Below, in pieces: positions 1 through 7,945 of a DNA stretch of 64,000 bases. The notes beneath the pieces are model-generated. The model ran no database searches and was not told where the DNA came from. It saw only the letters and a program-made list of their open reading frames with translations. The stretch covers positions 1-64,000 of the forward strand of contig CAJXNY010000018.1 of the NCBI GenBank assembly GCA_913057435.1, in the 5' to 3' direction. This DNA is from an uncultured Oceanospirillaceae bacterium. GTDB lineage: Bacteria > Pseudomonadota > Gammaproteobacteria > Pseudomonadales > Balneatricaceae. Both the position numbers and the translations under genes were made by a program. The number at the start of each line of letters is the position of its first letter. Position 1 is the stretch's first letter.

Positions 1-49
1 ACGAGATCAGCCTCGGTCTCGTGGGCTCGGAGATGTGTATAAGAGACAG
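1..49 (+). other. Untrimmed Illumina Nextera adapter (artefact)
   Basis: Bases 1-7 match the 3' end of the P7 oligo, 8-15 are an 8-base index (CAGCCTCG), 16-30 are GTCTCGTGGGCTCGG, and 31-49 are the Tn5 mosaic end AGATGTGTATAAGAGACAG. The block is contiguous and error-free. It is library-construction sequence and not part of the genome, so the contig really begins at base 50. Any reading frame crossing it gains a spurious MYKRQ N-terminus. Confidence 0.98.
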
Positions 50-154
50 GGTCAGCTGCGTCCTGGATGGCGGCTGATATGGCGTATTGCCAAAGAGCGT
101 GAGGCTCTGAAGCATGGTGCCAGTAGAGGCAATAGAATCAGGAGGTGCAGGCAT

Positions 155-619
155 ATGTTGCGAGAGCAGCTGCTGGAAAAGAAAAGTGTGCTGGTTGTTG
201 AGGACAATGACACGATGTCGGGTGTACTGGTGATGATGGTGCGGTCATTAGGGGCTAAACTGGTGGATGCTGCGACGACCTTCGACCATGCACTCAGCTC
301 CTGTGAGCTGAACCGTTACGATGTGATTCTGATGGATGTGCATCTTGACCATGGTAAAGATGGCATTGCACTCGCGAAAGCTGTCAAAGAGCGTGGCTGG
401 GACCATGAGGCTTTGCTGATTTTTGTCACCGGTAGTATTTCACGTAGCGTTGTTGATTCTGCGCTCCAGGTTAACCCTGATGGCTATGTCGCCAAGCCAC
501 TATCCTGTGCCTCTCTGGCTAATTCGATCTGGAAGGCGATGCTGCAGCGCCAGCGGCGCAAGCTTGAAGAGGCGGGCGTTGTAACTGAGATAGATGCCGA
601 GCCATCAGCCCCAGGTTGA
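155..619 (+). CDS. Response regulator receiver domain protein
   Basis: A 154-residue single-domain CheY-like protein. The acidic pocket is at E16-D17 with D19 next to it. The phospho-acceptor Asp is about residue 61 (LMDVHLD), the conserved Thr about 92 (FVTGS) and the Lys about 114 (VAKPL). There is no output domain, only a short charged tail, so it probably acts by protein-protein contact in a phosphorelay. The ATG at 155 is chosen because AGGAGG lies about 10 bases upstream. The open frame continues left into the adapter and that extension is not real. No kinase is adjacent, but the left context is lost at the contig end. Confidence 0.85.
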   Translation: MLREQLLEKKSVLVVEDNDTMSGVLVMMVRSLGAKLVDAATTFDHALSSCELNRYDVILMDVHLDHGKDGIALAKAVKERGWDHEALLIFVTGSISRSVVDSALQVNPDGYVAKPLSCASLANSIWKAMLQRQRRKLEEAGVVTEIDAEPSAPG

Positions 620-739
620 TGGCCTCTTTGTGCCGTTTTTCTTTGTTTGTCATGTGGCAGGTAAATAGGGCCTGTTAGAATGGTTGTGCAGGCGCACAAG
701 GGTGTCGCTCCTGCGATTGGACAGGCAGAGGTAATTACT

Positions 740-1021
740 ATGGTTAGTCAAAAATTCAGGGATTTGGGTGTGATGACCGTACTGTTGCGACGAGTGTATT
801 CACAGCGGCTACCACGCGTTTTAATATTAAAGGACAAGGTTGAGAGGGGTGAGCGGCTGGATCATTACGACATCAGCTATCTTGACCATATTCTGGCGGA
901 TGCCAGGGCGATCCAGCCAACGATAGAGCGTCATCCCGAATACCAGCCATTGGCGGCGCAACTAATCGGGCTGTATAAGCTGGTGATTGATAGGGCGGTC
1001 GAGAACGAGCGCCAGCATTGA
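740..1021 (+). CDS. Small conserved-looking protein of unknown function
   Basis: A 93-residue soluble, charged protein with no signal peptide or membrane segment. It looks mostly helical, with a central stretch rich in Arg, Lys and Asp (KDKVERGERLDHYDISYLD). I do not recognise a named family. The ATG at 740 follows AGAGG at suitable spacing. An upstream in-frame start at 680 lacks a convincing ribosome site. It lies about 120 bases after the receiver protein on the same strand, so a signalling role is possible, but only by position. Confidence 0.6.
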   Translation: MVSQKFRDLGVMTVLLRRVYSQRLPRVLILKDKVERGERLDHYDISYLDHILADARAIQPTIERHPEYQPLAAQLIGLYKLVIDRAVENERQH

Positions 1022-1120
1022 TCATTTGCTCTGCAAACATTTCTGATGGCTGGCGGTGCCTGTTTCCGCCGCTAGCCTGGTAACCGTATTTTCTGAGTAG
1101 ATATATACGGCTTTGCTATC

Positions 1121-1468
1121 TCAGTTTGACCAGCGGCCCTCAACAATTCCATACAGGCGTGCGTTAACAGGGACATGGCTGGGGTACGCCAGGCTGATGA
1201 AATGCATCTCTGTCAGTGGGATGTTTTTACGCTGCAAATAATTAAGCAATCCAAACAGGCTATCTGAAAGAAAACATAGCTGAGAATCAGGTGATTGCTG
1301 ACGATTATTGGCGTGTGCAGCGTAGCTATAAGGGTGTTTACATCCACGCTGGCACTCACCGCAATGGCGCTGATGAGTAATTCCAATCACTTCCGTGGCA
1401 CCCTGCAGCACAGTGCTCTCAGTTGTGACCTGGGTGAATTTGGCCGCAGGCTTGTGATTTTCTTTCAT
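1121..1468 (-). CDS. Hypothetical Cys/His-rich small protein
   Basis: A 115-residue protein with no family I recognise. Its notable feature is a Cys/His cluster near residue 35 (HCGECQRGCKH), which could bind a metal or Fe-S centre. A moderately hydrophobic C-terminal half follows. The start ATG is preceded by an AAAGAG-like site on the minus strand. It sits between the receiver-protein region and the HD-GYP gene, with about 60 bases to the latter, and shares its orientation. A spurious frame is possible, but length, start signal and composition favour a real gene. Confidence 0.5.
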   Translation of the reverse strand: MKENHKPAAKFTQVTTESTVLQGATEVIGITHQRHCGECQRGCKHPYSYAAHANNRQQSPDSQLCFLSDSLFGLLNYLQRKNIPLTEMHFISLAYPSHVPVNARLYGIVEGRWSN

Positions 1469-1527
1469 GAGAACACTCTTTGTCTGTGATTTTAATGTTT
1501 CTGATTGTACGTTTTTTATCTGCCTCG

Positions 1528-2721
1528 TTACGTGTGGTGATCAAGGGGTGGGAGCTTCGGCCATATTTTATCGGCATCTTTTAGCAAGTGTGCGTTTGCT
1601 TGTGGGCAGATCATCCCCTTGATGCTGAATTCAGGGTTATCGGTTGATAAAACTCGGGAATTATTGAGTAAGTCACCGTTGTTATTGGCGATGACAGCGA
1701 CATCAGGTGCTGCCAGGTTGTCTGTTCGGTTTCTGACGATCCCAATCAGGCCGTTGTTAAGCTCAACCAGACTGCCTGGAGAGAATACCCCGAGTACATT
1801 TACAAACAGGCCAGCCAGTTCAGCATCAATCGTGCTACCACGTGACTGGAATAGTTCTTTAAGGGCTTCGCGTGGCAATATTCGACTGCGGTAGGCACGT
1901 GGCCTGATCATTGCTGAATAGCAATCAGCAATCGCCATCATCTTGGTTTCATAACTCAGCTGATTTCCTGTGAGACCATCGGGGTAGCCACTGCCATCCA
2001 TACGTTCATGGTGGCTGAGAACAGGGTCAAGCCAGCGTGACTCGGTTATGCCTTGTCTTTTAAGCAGTTCATAACCACGGCGTGGATGGCTTTTAATAAT
2101 GTGTTCCTGCTCCTGTGTCAGTGGCGTCTGTTGGTGATACAGAGTTTCCTGAATCTCGTACATCCCCAGATCATGGGTCAGGGCCGCGGCAACAATTGGG
2201 AGCCGTTCTAACGGACCTTTACCCATGCGGGTAGAAGCCACTTCGCACAGGATAGCTGCATGTAGCGGGTGTACCAGGCCGTGGGGGGCGTCATGCATTA
2301 ACTGCATGGTCCCAAGCATTGCGTCGGGTTGTGCTTCGCACAGGCCCTGAAGGTCAAACACCAGGTACATAATACGACGGATAAAAGACTGGTTGCTGGC
2401 ATTGTTGTGCAGCACTTCGTAAGCAATTTGCATCCGTTGGAGGATCGAACGGATAGTGGCAAAGCTGTTGTGTTCCTGCGAACGGCCATGCTTTATCAGT
2501 TCAGGAGCCACCGGTTCCAGTTCAACAGTGATATAGCGTCTCGGTTTGTTGGCCAGTAATCGGTCGACTATTTTACCGCTGTCGAGCATAAACCCTTCTG
2601 GGAGTAGCAAGGTGCGCTGCTCATCAAAGACTGGCCACGGGAGCTCTTCTCCCGTTGGGAAGTCTTTAGACGATAAAATAATTTCCATCTCTCGGGTTTT
2701 TACTGCACCACCACTTTTCAC
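1528..2721 (-). CDS. HD-GYP domain protein, putative c-di-GMP phosphodiesterase
   Basis: A 397-residue cytoplasmic protein. An N-terminal region of about 120 residues is followed by an HD-GYP domain in which these motifs are visible in order: HPLHAA, THDLGM (HD pair), HPRRGYELL, and HHERMDGSGYP with the diagnostic GYP. These residues bind the di-iron centre and c-di-GMP in the family, so hydrolysis of c-di-GMP is the expected activity. The usual Lys after HD-[IL]-G is replaced by Met, which might affect catalysis. The GTG at 2721 has an AGGA site about 10 bases upstream. An ATG at 2688 is the alternative start. Confidence 0.85.
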   Translation of the reverse strand: MKSGGAVKTREMEIILSSKDFPTGEELPWPVFDEQRTLLLPEGFMLDSGKIVDRLLANKPRRYITVELEPVAPELIKHGRSQEHNSFATIRSILQRMQIAYEVLHNNASNQSFIRRIMYLVFDLQGLCEAQPDAMLGTMQLMHDAPHGLVHPLHAAILCEVASTRMGKGPLERLPIVAAALTHDLGMYEIQETLYHQQTPLTQEQEHIIKSHPRRGYELLKRQGITESRWLDPVLSHHERMDGSGYPDGLTGNQLSYETKMMAIADCYSAMIRPRAYRSRILPREALKELFQSRGSTIDAELAGLFVNVLGVFSPGSLVELNNGLIGIVRNRTDNLAAPDVAVIANNNGDLLNNSRVLSTDNPEFSIKGMICPQANAHLLKDADKIWPKLPPLDHHT

Positions 2722-2860
2722 AGTTACAAATCCTGTCTACTGAAGCAAAAGGGATTTATTGACGACAGGAGATAATAGTTTTTATGGTAGTCAATAATGA
2801 TGATTCAGGTCAGGCTTACAGTTTTTTATGTAGCAGGTTGCATTCAGGTTACACGGATGT

Positions 2861-2883
2861 GGCGCGAAGCTTTGCTTCGCGCC
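2861..2883. other. Perfect 10-bp GC-rich hairpin after the PHB depolymerase gene
   Basis: GGCGCGAAGC and GCTTCGCGCC are separated by TTT. The hairpin lies 7 bases past the stop codon of the minus-strand esterase gene. It lacks a clear T-run on that strand, so it may be an mRNA 3'-end stabiliser or a weak terminator. Confidence 0.55.
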
Positions 2884-2890
2884 ATCATTT

Positions 2891-3982
2891 TTACTGCTGG
2901 CTGAGCTGTGCGGGTGCACTGATCAGGCGGTCAATCATCTTTTTAATCGCAACCATCTGTGGTGCATCTTTACGGTAATAGGTAAAAGGTGGCAGGTTAT
3001 TGCTGCTGTAGCCCCAGAAATCCCAGCAGCCGCGTGGGTTCATCGGGTTATAGCTGGATTTCTTCACCTGCGGATAGAGCACAATAATATTGTTAGTATC
3101 GGCGGCTTCCATATAGCCAGTCTGCTCTATGTATGTGGTGCCAATAACGGAGATGCCTTGTTGGCAGCCATGCACGGCTACATGCACTTTACATTGAGCT
3201 GTAAGGCAATTTTTGGGCACATAGACGTAAGCGTCGTCGTCCATACTCGTCAGGGTGGAGTCGAAGAAATCGTTCTGTTTGAACTTGATCAGCTCTCCCG
3301 TTGGAGTGGTTACGGCCGGTTTCTGTTCGCCATAGATATGGCCAAGAATACGCTGGGCCTGAGGGATCTCACAGTCGTTGATATAGGGTGACGCTGTTTC
3401 GCTACAGCTATTGTCCTGGGGGTCTGCGGTAATAAATGCGTGGCCAGCGTCAACCTTGTTATTGTAAAGAATCTGCTCATCGGCCAATCCCAGTTTCTGA
3501 TAGAACTGTGAGGTGGTGTCGACTACACCGGTGACAACGGTTTTATCGTTCTTGCCGGAAAAAATATACACCTGGTCGCTCTTCAGGTTTTCAGGATCGT
3601 CGATATGGCCAAAAGATGCAGTTGAACGTGCCAGGTCGGCCAGATAGTTGCTGTTGGGGAACATGGCGGACGGACAGCCGAACCAGCTATATTTGCAGGG
3701 GTCCATGCAGGTGGAGACAGCGCTGCTGAGGGGAGGGACCATCGGATTGGTGCCCGCACAGTTCCAGGGGCCGCCAGCAACGATACCCGCGCCGATCAGA
3801 TCTTTGGAGTAGGCAACATGAAACTGAGCTGCCATAAAAGCGCCCGAAGAAAGGCCGGATATAGATGTCTGATCTGTGCTTGCATTAAGAGCGGGTAGCT
3901 CAGAGGTTATTTCGCTGGCTTGAGTCTGTGTGGTGAGTGCGATCGACAATACTACGAGGGAGAGCCGGATTTCCTTCAACAT
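2891..3982 (-). CDS. Secreted poly(3-hydroxybutyrate) depolymerase-like esterase
   Basis: A 363-residue alpha/beta hydrolase with a Sec signal peptide (about residues 1-22, ending TQTQA). The nucleophile Ser lies in the GLSSGAF lipase box near residue 45. Other family marks are an early GGPWNC, a cysteine-rich segment (CMDPCKYSWFGC), DAGHAF that may supply a catalytic His, and VAVHGCQQG, typical of the PHB depolymerase/feruloyl esterase fold. This resembles the periplasmic PhaZ1 type of Rhodospirillum rubrum. It probably cleaves short-chain polyhydroxyalkanoate or related esters outside the cytoplasm. Many cysteines suggest disulfides. The gene stands alone, so its substrate is an inference. 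Confidence 0.82.
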   Translation of the reverse strand: MLKEIRLSLVVLSIALTTQTQASEITSELPALNASTDQTSISGLSSGAFMAAQFHVAYSKDLIGAGIVAGGPWNCAGTNPMVPPLSSAVSTCMDPCKYSWFGCPSAMFPNSNYLADLARSTASFGHIDDPENLKSDQVYIFSGKNDKTVVTGVVDTTSQFYQKLGLADEQILYNNKVDAGHAFITADPQDNSCSETASPYINDCEIPQAQRILGHIYGEQKPAVTTPTGELIKFKQNDFFDSTLTSMDDDAYVYVPKNCLTAQCKVHVAVHGCQQGISVIGTTYIEQTGYMEAADTNNIIVLYPQVKKSSYNPMNPRGCWDFWGYSSNNLPPFTYYRKDAPQMVAIKKMIDRLISAPAQLSQQ

Positions 3983-4084
3983 GGTTTGCCTCCTGGCATG
4001 TTAGCAGCGGTGAGGTGCAGGCGCATTTTGCCTGCATTACGATCACTGTGACAGGCTGGGGTGGCAGGATGATGACTTGAGTCG

Positions 4085-4116
4085 TGTAATAAATAAACAG
4101 GGCCGTGCGACCCTGT
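4085..4116 (-). terminator. Putative rho-independent terminator of the DUF3549 gene
   Basis: ACAGGG and CCCTGT form a stem around an 8-base loop. On the minus strand the stem is followed by a T-rich stretch (TTATTTATT), 40 bases beyond the DUF3549 stop. Confidence 0.5.
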
Positions 4117-4155
4117 CTGTATCGAGCATGAAGATGGACTGTGTAACTGGGAGTG

Positions 4156-5208
4156 TCAGCTCATATGTCCGCCAAACATTTCCCCAATGGCTTCTGACAG
4201 TGCATCGCTGCGTTCGGGGTTGCGAAACGCTGACAGAGCGCGAATACGTAATTCCGGAGTAAACATTAGATCTGCCAGGATTCGGGAGAAGCCTGCCTGG
4301 CCTGCTTTACCGACAGCCAGCTGCTCCAGGAAAAGCGCCATAACCGCTTCGCTGTCCAGCGCATGGCTGCAGCGGGTGGCGATCGCCGCGATCACTTCGG
4401 CTTCCAGTGCAAACTCGCTATTGAGAACGTCGCATAATAGCGCCTGAATACTGCTCAGGTTACGGCCATTGGAGATTGCACGAACCTGGGCTGCAATGTG
4501 ATAGCTGTTTGTGGCTGCTGTCGTCAGCGATTTATGCAGGCGCTTTTCTACTGCACTGAAGATACGGTGGTCAGGAGCTACATTTTCAAGGGCCGTACAG
4601 ATTGCTTCATAAGGCTCAGCAGGCATTTCTGCCAGACGTTGCGCCAGGGCCTCGGCATTATTTCCACTGTCCTGACGAATCACCAGGTCGGCCAACCCCT
4701 GGTAGCCCAGGGATGGCCAGTTTTCCAGTGGGGTTTCAGCACGGGCATACTGCTGCGCGAACTCGTAATACTGGGAGGCCGGATTGTTCATCACCAGACT
4801 GGCGTTGGCATGAAAAATGGCCATCTTTTCTGCGTCAGGTGTAAATGAGAATGGGTTATCTTTCAGCGCGTCCTGTACCTCTTCAGCCTTGTCGGCCTGG
4901 AGCAGGTTGCTGGCATTTTGCAGCAGGCGTTGATAGAGGTCATCACGCGCGGCGCTGACCAGGTGGCCTTGCTCGTCGAGTGGCAGTTTCAGGAACCAGA
5001 CTACGTTTTGATCCTTAAGCTTAGGGTTCCACATCAACAGTGCGACCCAGGCATGATGCAGGTAGGGCGCTGGATAGCTGATCTGGCCCATCTCAACTTT
5101 GTGAAACTCGTCTGCCGACAGCTTACTGACGCGGCGGCCCATATCAAAAATACGTAGTTGGGAACCACTTTGGCGAAGCAGATCAATCAGGGAGTGGGGG
5201 GCAGTCAT
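4156..5208 (-). CDS. DUF3549 family protein
   Basis: A 350-residue soluble protein matching the DUF3549 pattern: an N-terminal FDMGRRVSKLS segment, then a YPAPYLHHAWVALLMWNPK stretch and WFLKLPLDEQGHL, with a long helical, alanine-rich C-terminal half. The family is conserved in Pseudomonas, Marinobacter, Shewanella and Vibrio relatives and has no established function. The ATG at 5208 has an AGGA-like site (CAGGAGCC) just upstream. The gene is monocistronic with its own terminator and faces away from the DUF1538 operon across a 350-base spacer. Confidence 0.8.
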   Translation of the reverse strand: MTAPHSLIDLLRQSGSQLRIFDMGRRVSKLSADEFHKVEMGQISYPAPYLHHAWVALLMWNPKLKDQNVVWFLKLPLDEQGHLVSAARDDLYQRLLQNASNLLQADKAEEVQDALKDNPFSFTPDAEKMAIFHANASLVMNNPASQYYEFAQQYARAETPLENWPSLGYQGLADLVIRQDSGNNAEALAQRLAEMPAEPYEAICTALENVAPDHRIFSAVEKRLHKSLTTAATNSYHIAAQVRAISNGRNLSSIQALLCDVLNSEFALEAEVIAAIATRCSHALDSEAVMALFLEQLAVGKAGQAGFSRILADLMFTPELRIRALSAFRNPERSDALSEAIGEMFGGHMS

Positions 5209-5559
5209 ACAGGCTCCTGGACAGAGGATAAAAACAGGATGGCCATTGTAGCAAATCTGAAGCGCCAGTAACGTCGTTAGGCGGTGGATCTGATGGTGGT
5301 GTTGGCGTATCAGGCCGGGTTGATCCGTGTCTGTCGGACTGGAACGGGGATATGGATCCAGGGTAACTGCTTATTGAGTTGATTGTTGTAAATGTACTTC
5401 TGGGTACTAGTTCAAAAGTCTAACTTTTTATCGAACGTTTGATTTAAGTAAAAGTTTACCCAGCCATTTTGCCTAAGGCTTTGCAACCAGACTGTAAACT
5501 CGTTAGCCTATGATTATCTAAAGAAAAGTGATGGTTAGTTAGTAGGGAGTTACCAGGGG
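5209..5559. other. Intergenic region between DUF3549 and the DUF1538 operon
   Basis: This 351-base spacer separates divergent genes and must hold the promoters for both. The right half (about 5390-5530) is AT-rich with several TTG and TATGAT-like hexamers, but no pair at ideal spacing that I would commit to. No small ORF or RNA gene is evident. Confidence 0.5.
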
Positions 5560-6294
5560 TTGAAAAGCTCTTTTCTCGCGCTCGGACGCTCCATGATGGG
5601 TAGTCTAAGAGACCTTGCGCCCATTGTTCTTGTTATAAGTTTTTTCCAGCTGGCAGTTTTACAGCAACCATTACCTGACTTTATTGGTCTGGTAATTGGT
5701 CTTGTATTCGTTGTGCTTGGATTAACCTTTTTTATATTCGGCCTTGAAATGGGTCTATTCCCAATCGGGGAATCCATGGCTCGTGCATTTGCGAGAAAGG
5801 GTAGTGTTGTCTGGCTACTTATTTTTGCATTCGCATTGGGTTTTGGTACAACGGTCGCCGAACCGGCGTTAATCGCAGTGGCTGATGAAGCTGCCACAGT
5901 TGCCTCAGTAGGTGGGATGATCGCTGATGATGAAGCGGCCCGAAGCAGTTATGCCAATGGGCTACGGTTCACAGTTGCCTTTTCTGTGGGGCTGGCGATT
6001 GTGCTGGGGGTACTGCGTATCCTTAAGGGCTGGTCGATCCAGTATATGATCATCGCAGGCTACATTATGGTGGTGGTAATGACCGGTTTTGCTCCGCGTG
6101 AAATCATTGGTATTGCCTATGACTCGGGTGGTGTAACCACATCGACAATTACAGTACCGCTGGTGACGGCATTAGGGGTTGGTCTGGCTTCCTCAATTGA
6201 AGGGCGAAACCCGATGATTGATGGCTTTGGTCTGATTGCATTTGCATCATTGACGCCGATGATTTTTGTAATGGCTTATGGGATGGTGATTTGA
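5560..6294 (+). CDS. DUF1538 family membrane protein, subunit A
   Basis: A roughly 244-residue polytopic membrane protein of the DUF1538 family with about six hydrophobic segments. Signature blocks are [40 protein letters not shown] and [13 protein letters not shown]. Transport is the likely role, but no substrate is established. The TTG at 5560 is the longest start, with AGGGAG upstream; ATG at 5593 or 5596 is possible. Its TGA overlaps the ATG of the next DUF1538 gene (TGATG), implying translational coupling. Elsewhere two DUF1538 units can be fused into one chain, so A and B probably form a heteromer. Confidence 0.88.
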   Translation: MKSSFLALGRSMMGSLRDLAPIVLVISFFQLAVLQQPLPDFIGLVIGLVFVVLGLTFFIFGLEMGLFPIGESMARAFARKGSVVWLLIFAFALGFGTTVAEPALIAVADEAATVASVGGMIADDEAARSSYANGLRFTVAFSVGLAIVLGVLRILKGWSIQYMIIAGYIMVVVMTGFAPREIIGIAYDSGGVTTSTITVPLVTALGVGLASSIEGRNPMIDGFGLIAFASLTPMIFVMAYGMVI

Positions 6295-7106
6295 TGGAAC
6301 TGTTATCGTCCTTATTGGCAATTACACTGTCCACAATCAAGGATGTGATTCCGATTGCTGTGATTATATTCGGCTTCCAGATCTTTGTGATCCGGCGCCC
6401 AATTCATAATCTGCGTCGAGTATTAACCGGCTTTGTGTATGTCATTATTGGTTTGGCGTTATTTTTGCTGGGACTGGAAAAAGCGCTGTTCCCAATTGGG
6501 CGGCTGATGGCAGAGCAGCTTACCAATCCTGATTTTCTTCGGGAGTGGAGTACTGGCGGTCCAAATGATGTACTGCGTTGGCAGGATTACTACTGGGTGT
6601 ACATCTTTGCTTTTGCAATTGGTGCCAGTACAACGATTGCGGAGCCCTCTCTGATTGCTGTGGCCATTAAGGCTAATGAAGTGTCCGGCGGTACGATCAG
6701 CGTGTGGGGGCTGCGTCTTGCGGTTGCGCTGGGGGTGGCGATAGGTATCTCTCTGGGTACCTGGCGAATTGTAACGGGATACCCAATTCACTGGTTTATT
6801 ATTTCCGGTTATGTGGTTGTGGTATTGCAGACACTCAAAGCACCCAAAATGATCGTGCCTCTGGCCTATGACTCAGGTGGGGTGACGACCTCAACCGTTA
6901 CCGTGCCGCTGGTCGCTGCGTTAGGGCTGGGGCTGGCTGAAACCGTTCCAGGGCGTAGCGCCTTGATTGATGGCTTTGGTCTGATCGCCTTTGCCAGTCT
7001 GTTCCCGATAATTACTGTCATGGGATATGCCCAGCTGACCGGTTGGCTTGCTGATCGTGTAAAACGTAAGCAGCAGCAGGCAGAAGAATCCCTGCCGCAA
7101 TCCTGA
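6294..7106 (+). CDS. DUF1538 family membrane protein, subunit B
   Basis: A 270-residue paralogue of the preceding protein. It repeats the blocks [39 protein letters not shown] and [13 protein letters not shown]. It carries an extra insertion of about 25 residues (near 80-105, TGGPNDVLRW) before the AEPSLIAVA block, and a basic, Gln-rich cytoplasmic tail. The ATG at 6294 shares its base with the upstream stop; a TTG one codon earlier is also open. The AEP and DSGGVTTST motifs sit in membrane segments of both halves, which suggests a pseudo-symmetric pore or carrier. The PII-like gene follows after 17 bases. Confidence 0.88.
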   Translation: MELLSSLLAITLSTIKDVIPIAVIIFGFQIFVIRRPIHNLRRVLTGFVYVIIGLALFLLGLEKALFPIGRLMAEQLTNPDFLREWSTGGPNDVLRWQDYYWVYIFAFAIGASTTIAEPSLIAVAIKANEVSGGTISVWGLRLAVALGVAIGISLGTWRIVTGYPIHWFIISGYVVVVLQTLKAPKMIVPLAYDSGGVTTSTVTVPLVAALGLGLAETVPGRSALIDGFGLIAFASLFPIITVMGYAQLTGWLADRVKRKQQQAEESLPQS

Positions 7107-7123
7107 AGAGTGGAGACTCTGAA

Positions 7124-7474
7124 ATGCATTTCAAATTACTGCTGGTGTTTGTTGAAGACACTAAAACGGAAGAAGTAATGAAAGCTGCCCGTGATGCGGG
7201 TGCAACGGGCGCTACTGTGATCAGTAATGCACGTGGTGAAGGTTTGAATAAAAGCCGTACCTTTTTCGGCCTGAGCCTGGATGCCCAGCGTGATGTGGTG
7301 CTGTTTATCGTGGAAGAACATCTGAGTCGACCTATTCTGGAAGACATTGCGCAGGTTGCCGGATTTGATGATGAGCCGGGCCGTGGTATTGCTGTGCAGC
7401 TGGATGTGGAAGATGCGGTGGGTGTTGCCCATCAGATTGAGAAACTACACAACGTGGTCGAGGAAAAGGTATGA
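7124..7474 (+). CDS. PII-like signalling protein
   Basis: A 116-residue protein with the PII (GlnB/GlnK-like) fold: an N-terminal beta strand (FKLLLVFVED), the helix EEVMKAARDAGATGATV, a shortened T-loop region (ARGEGLNKSRTFFGL) and a strand VVLFIVEE. The uridylylated Tyr of GlnB is not evident, so it is not a classical nitrogen regulator. PII-like proteins next to membrane transporters commonly bind nucleotides and gate the transporter. That role is inferred here from the DUF1538 neighbours. Its stop overlaps the CBS gene start by four bases (ATGA). Confidence 0.85.
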   Translation: MHFKLLLVFVEDTKTEEVMKAARDAGATGATVISNARGEGLNKSRTFFGLSLDAQRDVVLFIVEEHLSRPILEDIAQVAGFDDEPGRGIAVQLDVEDAVGVAHQIEKLHNVVEEKV

Positions 7475-7875
7475 CCGACACACAACATCTGATTCGCGTC
7501 CGTGATGTCATGACACAGGACTTTGCAATGGTGGACGGTCTGAACACCATTAAAGAAGCTCTGCAGGTTTACAAGCGTCGCGACGCATCAGTACTGATCG
7601 TAGATAAACGTCACAGTGACGATGAATATGGTTTGCTGCTGTTGTCTGATATTGCCAAGCAGGTGCTGGCCAAAGACCGCGCTGTTGATCGTGTGAATGT
7701 GTATGAAGTGATGACAAAGCCAGTGCTGGGTATCGATCCAAATATGGATGTACGCTACTGCGCGCGTATGTTTGAGCGCTTTGGTATCGGTCGTGCGCCA
7801 GTGGTTGAAAATGGTGAAATGATCGGCGTGATAACCTATCACGAAATCGTACTGCAGGGCCTGGATCTGGATTAA
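7471..7875 (+). CDS. Two-CBS-domain protein
   Basis: A 134-residue protein made almost entirely of a CBS pair (Bateman module): VRDVMTQDFAMVDGLNTIKEA begins the first and VYEVMTKPVLGIDPNMDVRYCARMF begins the second, each ending in a hydrophobic strand such as APVVENGEMIGVITYHEIV. Such modules bind adenosine nucleotides and regulate partner proteins. It is translationally coupled to the PII-like gene and is the last gene before a strong terminator. It is therefore probably a second nucleotide sensor for the DUF1538 complex. Confidence 0.9.
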   Translation: MTDTQHLIRVRDVMTQDFAMVDGLNTIKEALQVYKRRDASVLIVDKRHSDDEYGLLLLSDIAKQVLAKDRAVDRVNVYEVMTKPVLGIDPNMDVRYCARMFERFGIGRAPVVENGEMIGVITYHEIVLQGLDLD

Positions 7876-7896
7876 GCTTCCACAGCTCGATATACA

Positions 7897-7926
7897 GGCT
7901 GACAGTATCTGCTGTCAGCCTTTTTT
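7897..7926 (+). terminator. Rho-independent terminator of the DUF1538-PII-CBS operon
   Basis: A perfect 9-bp stem (GGCTGACAG and CTGTCAGCC) with a 6-base loop is followed by six T residues, 21 bases after the CBS gene stop. It marks the operon's end. Confidence 0.9.
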
Positions 7927-7945
7927 ATGTCAGCCCATTGGATGC

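Noticed and set aside
35-154. N-terminal extension of the first response regulator beginning MYKRQ
   Set aside because: It is translated Tn5 mosaic end and untranslated leader. A proper ribosome site precedes the ATG at 155.
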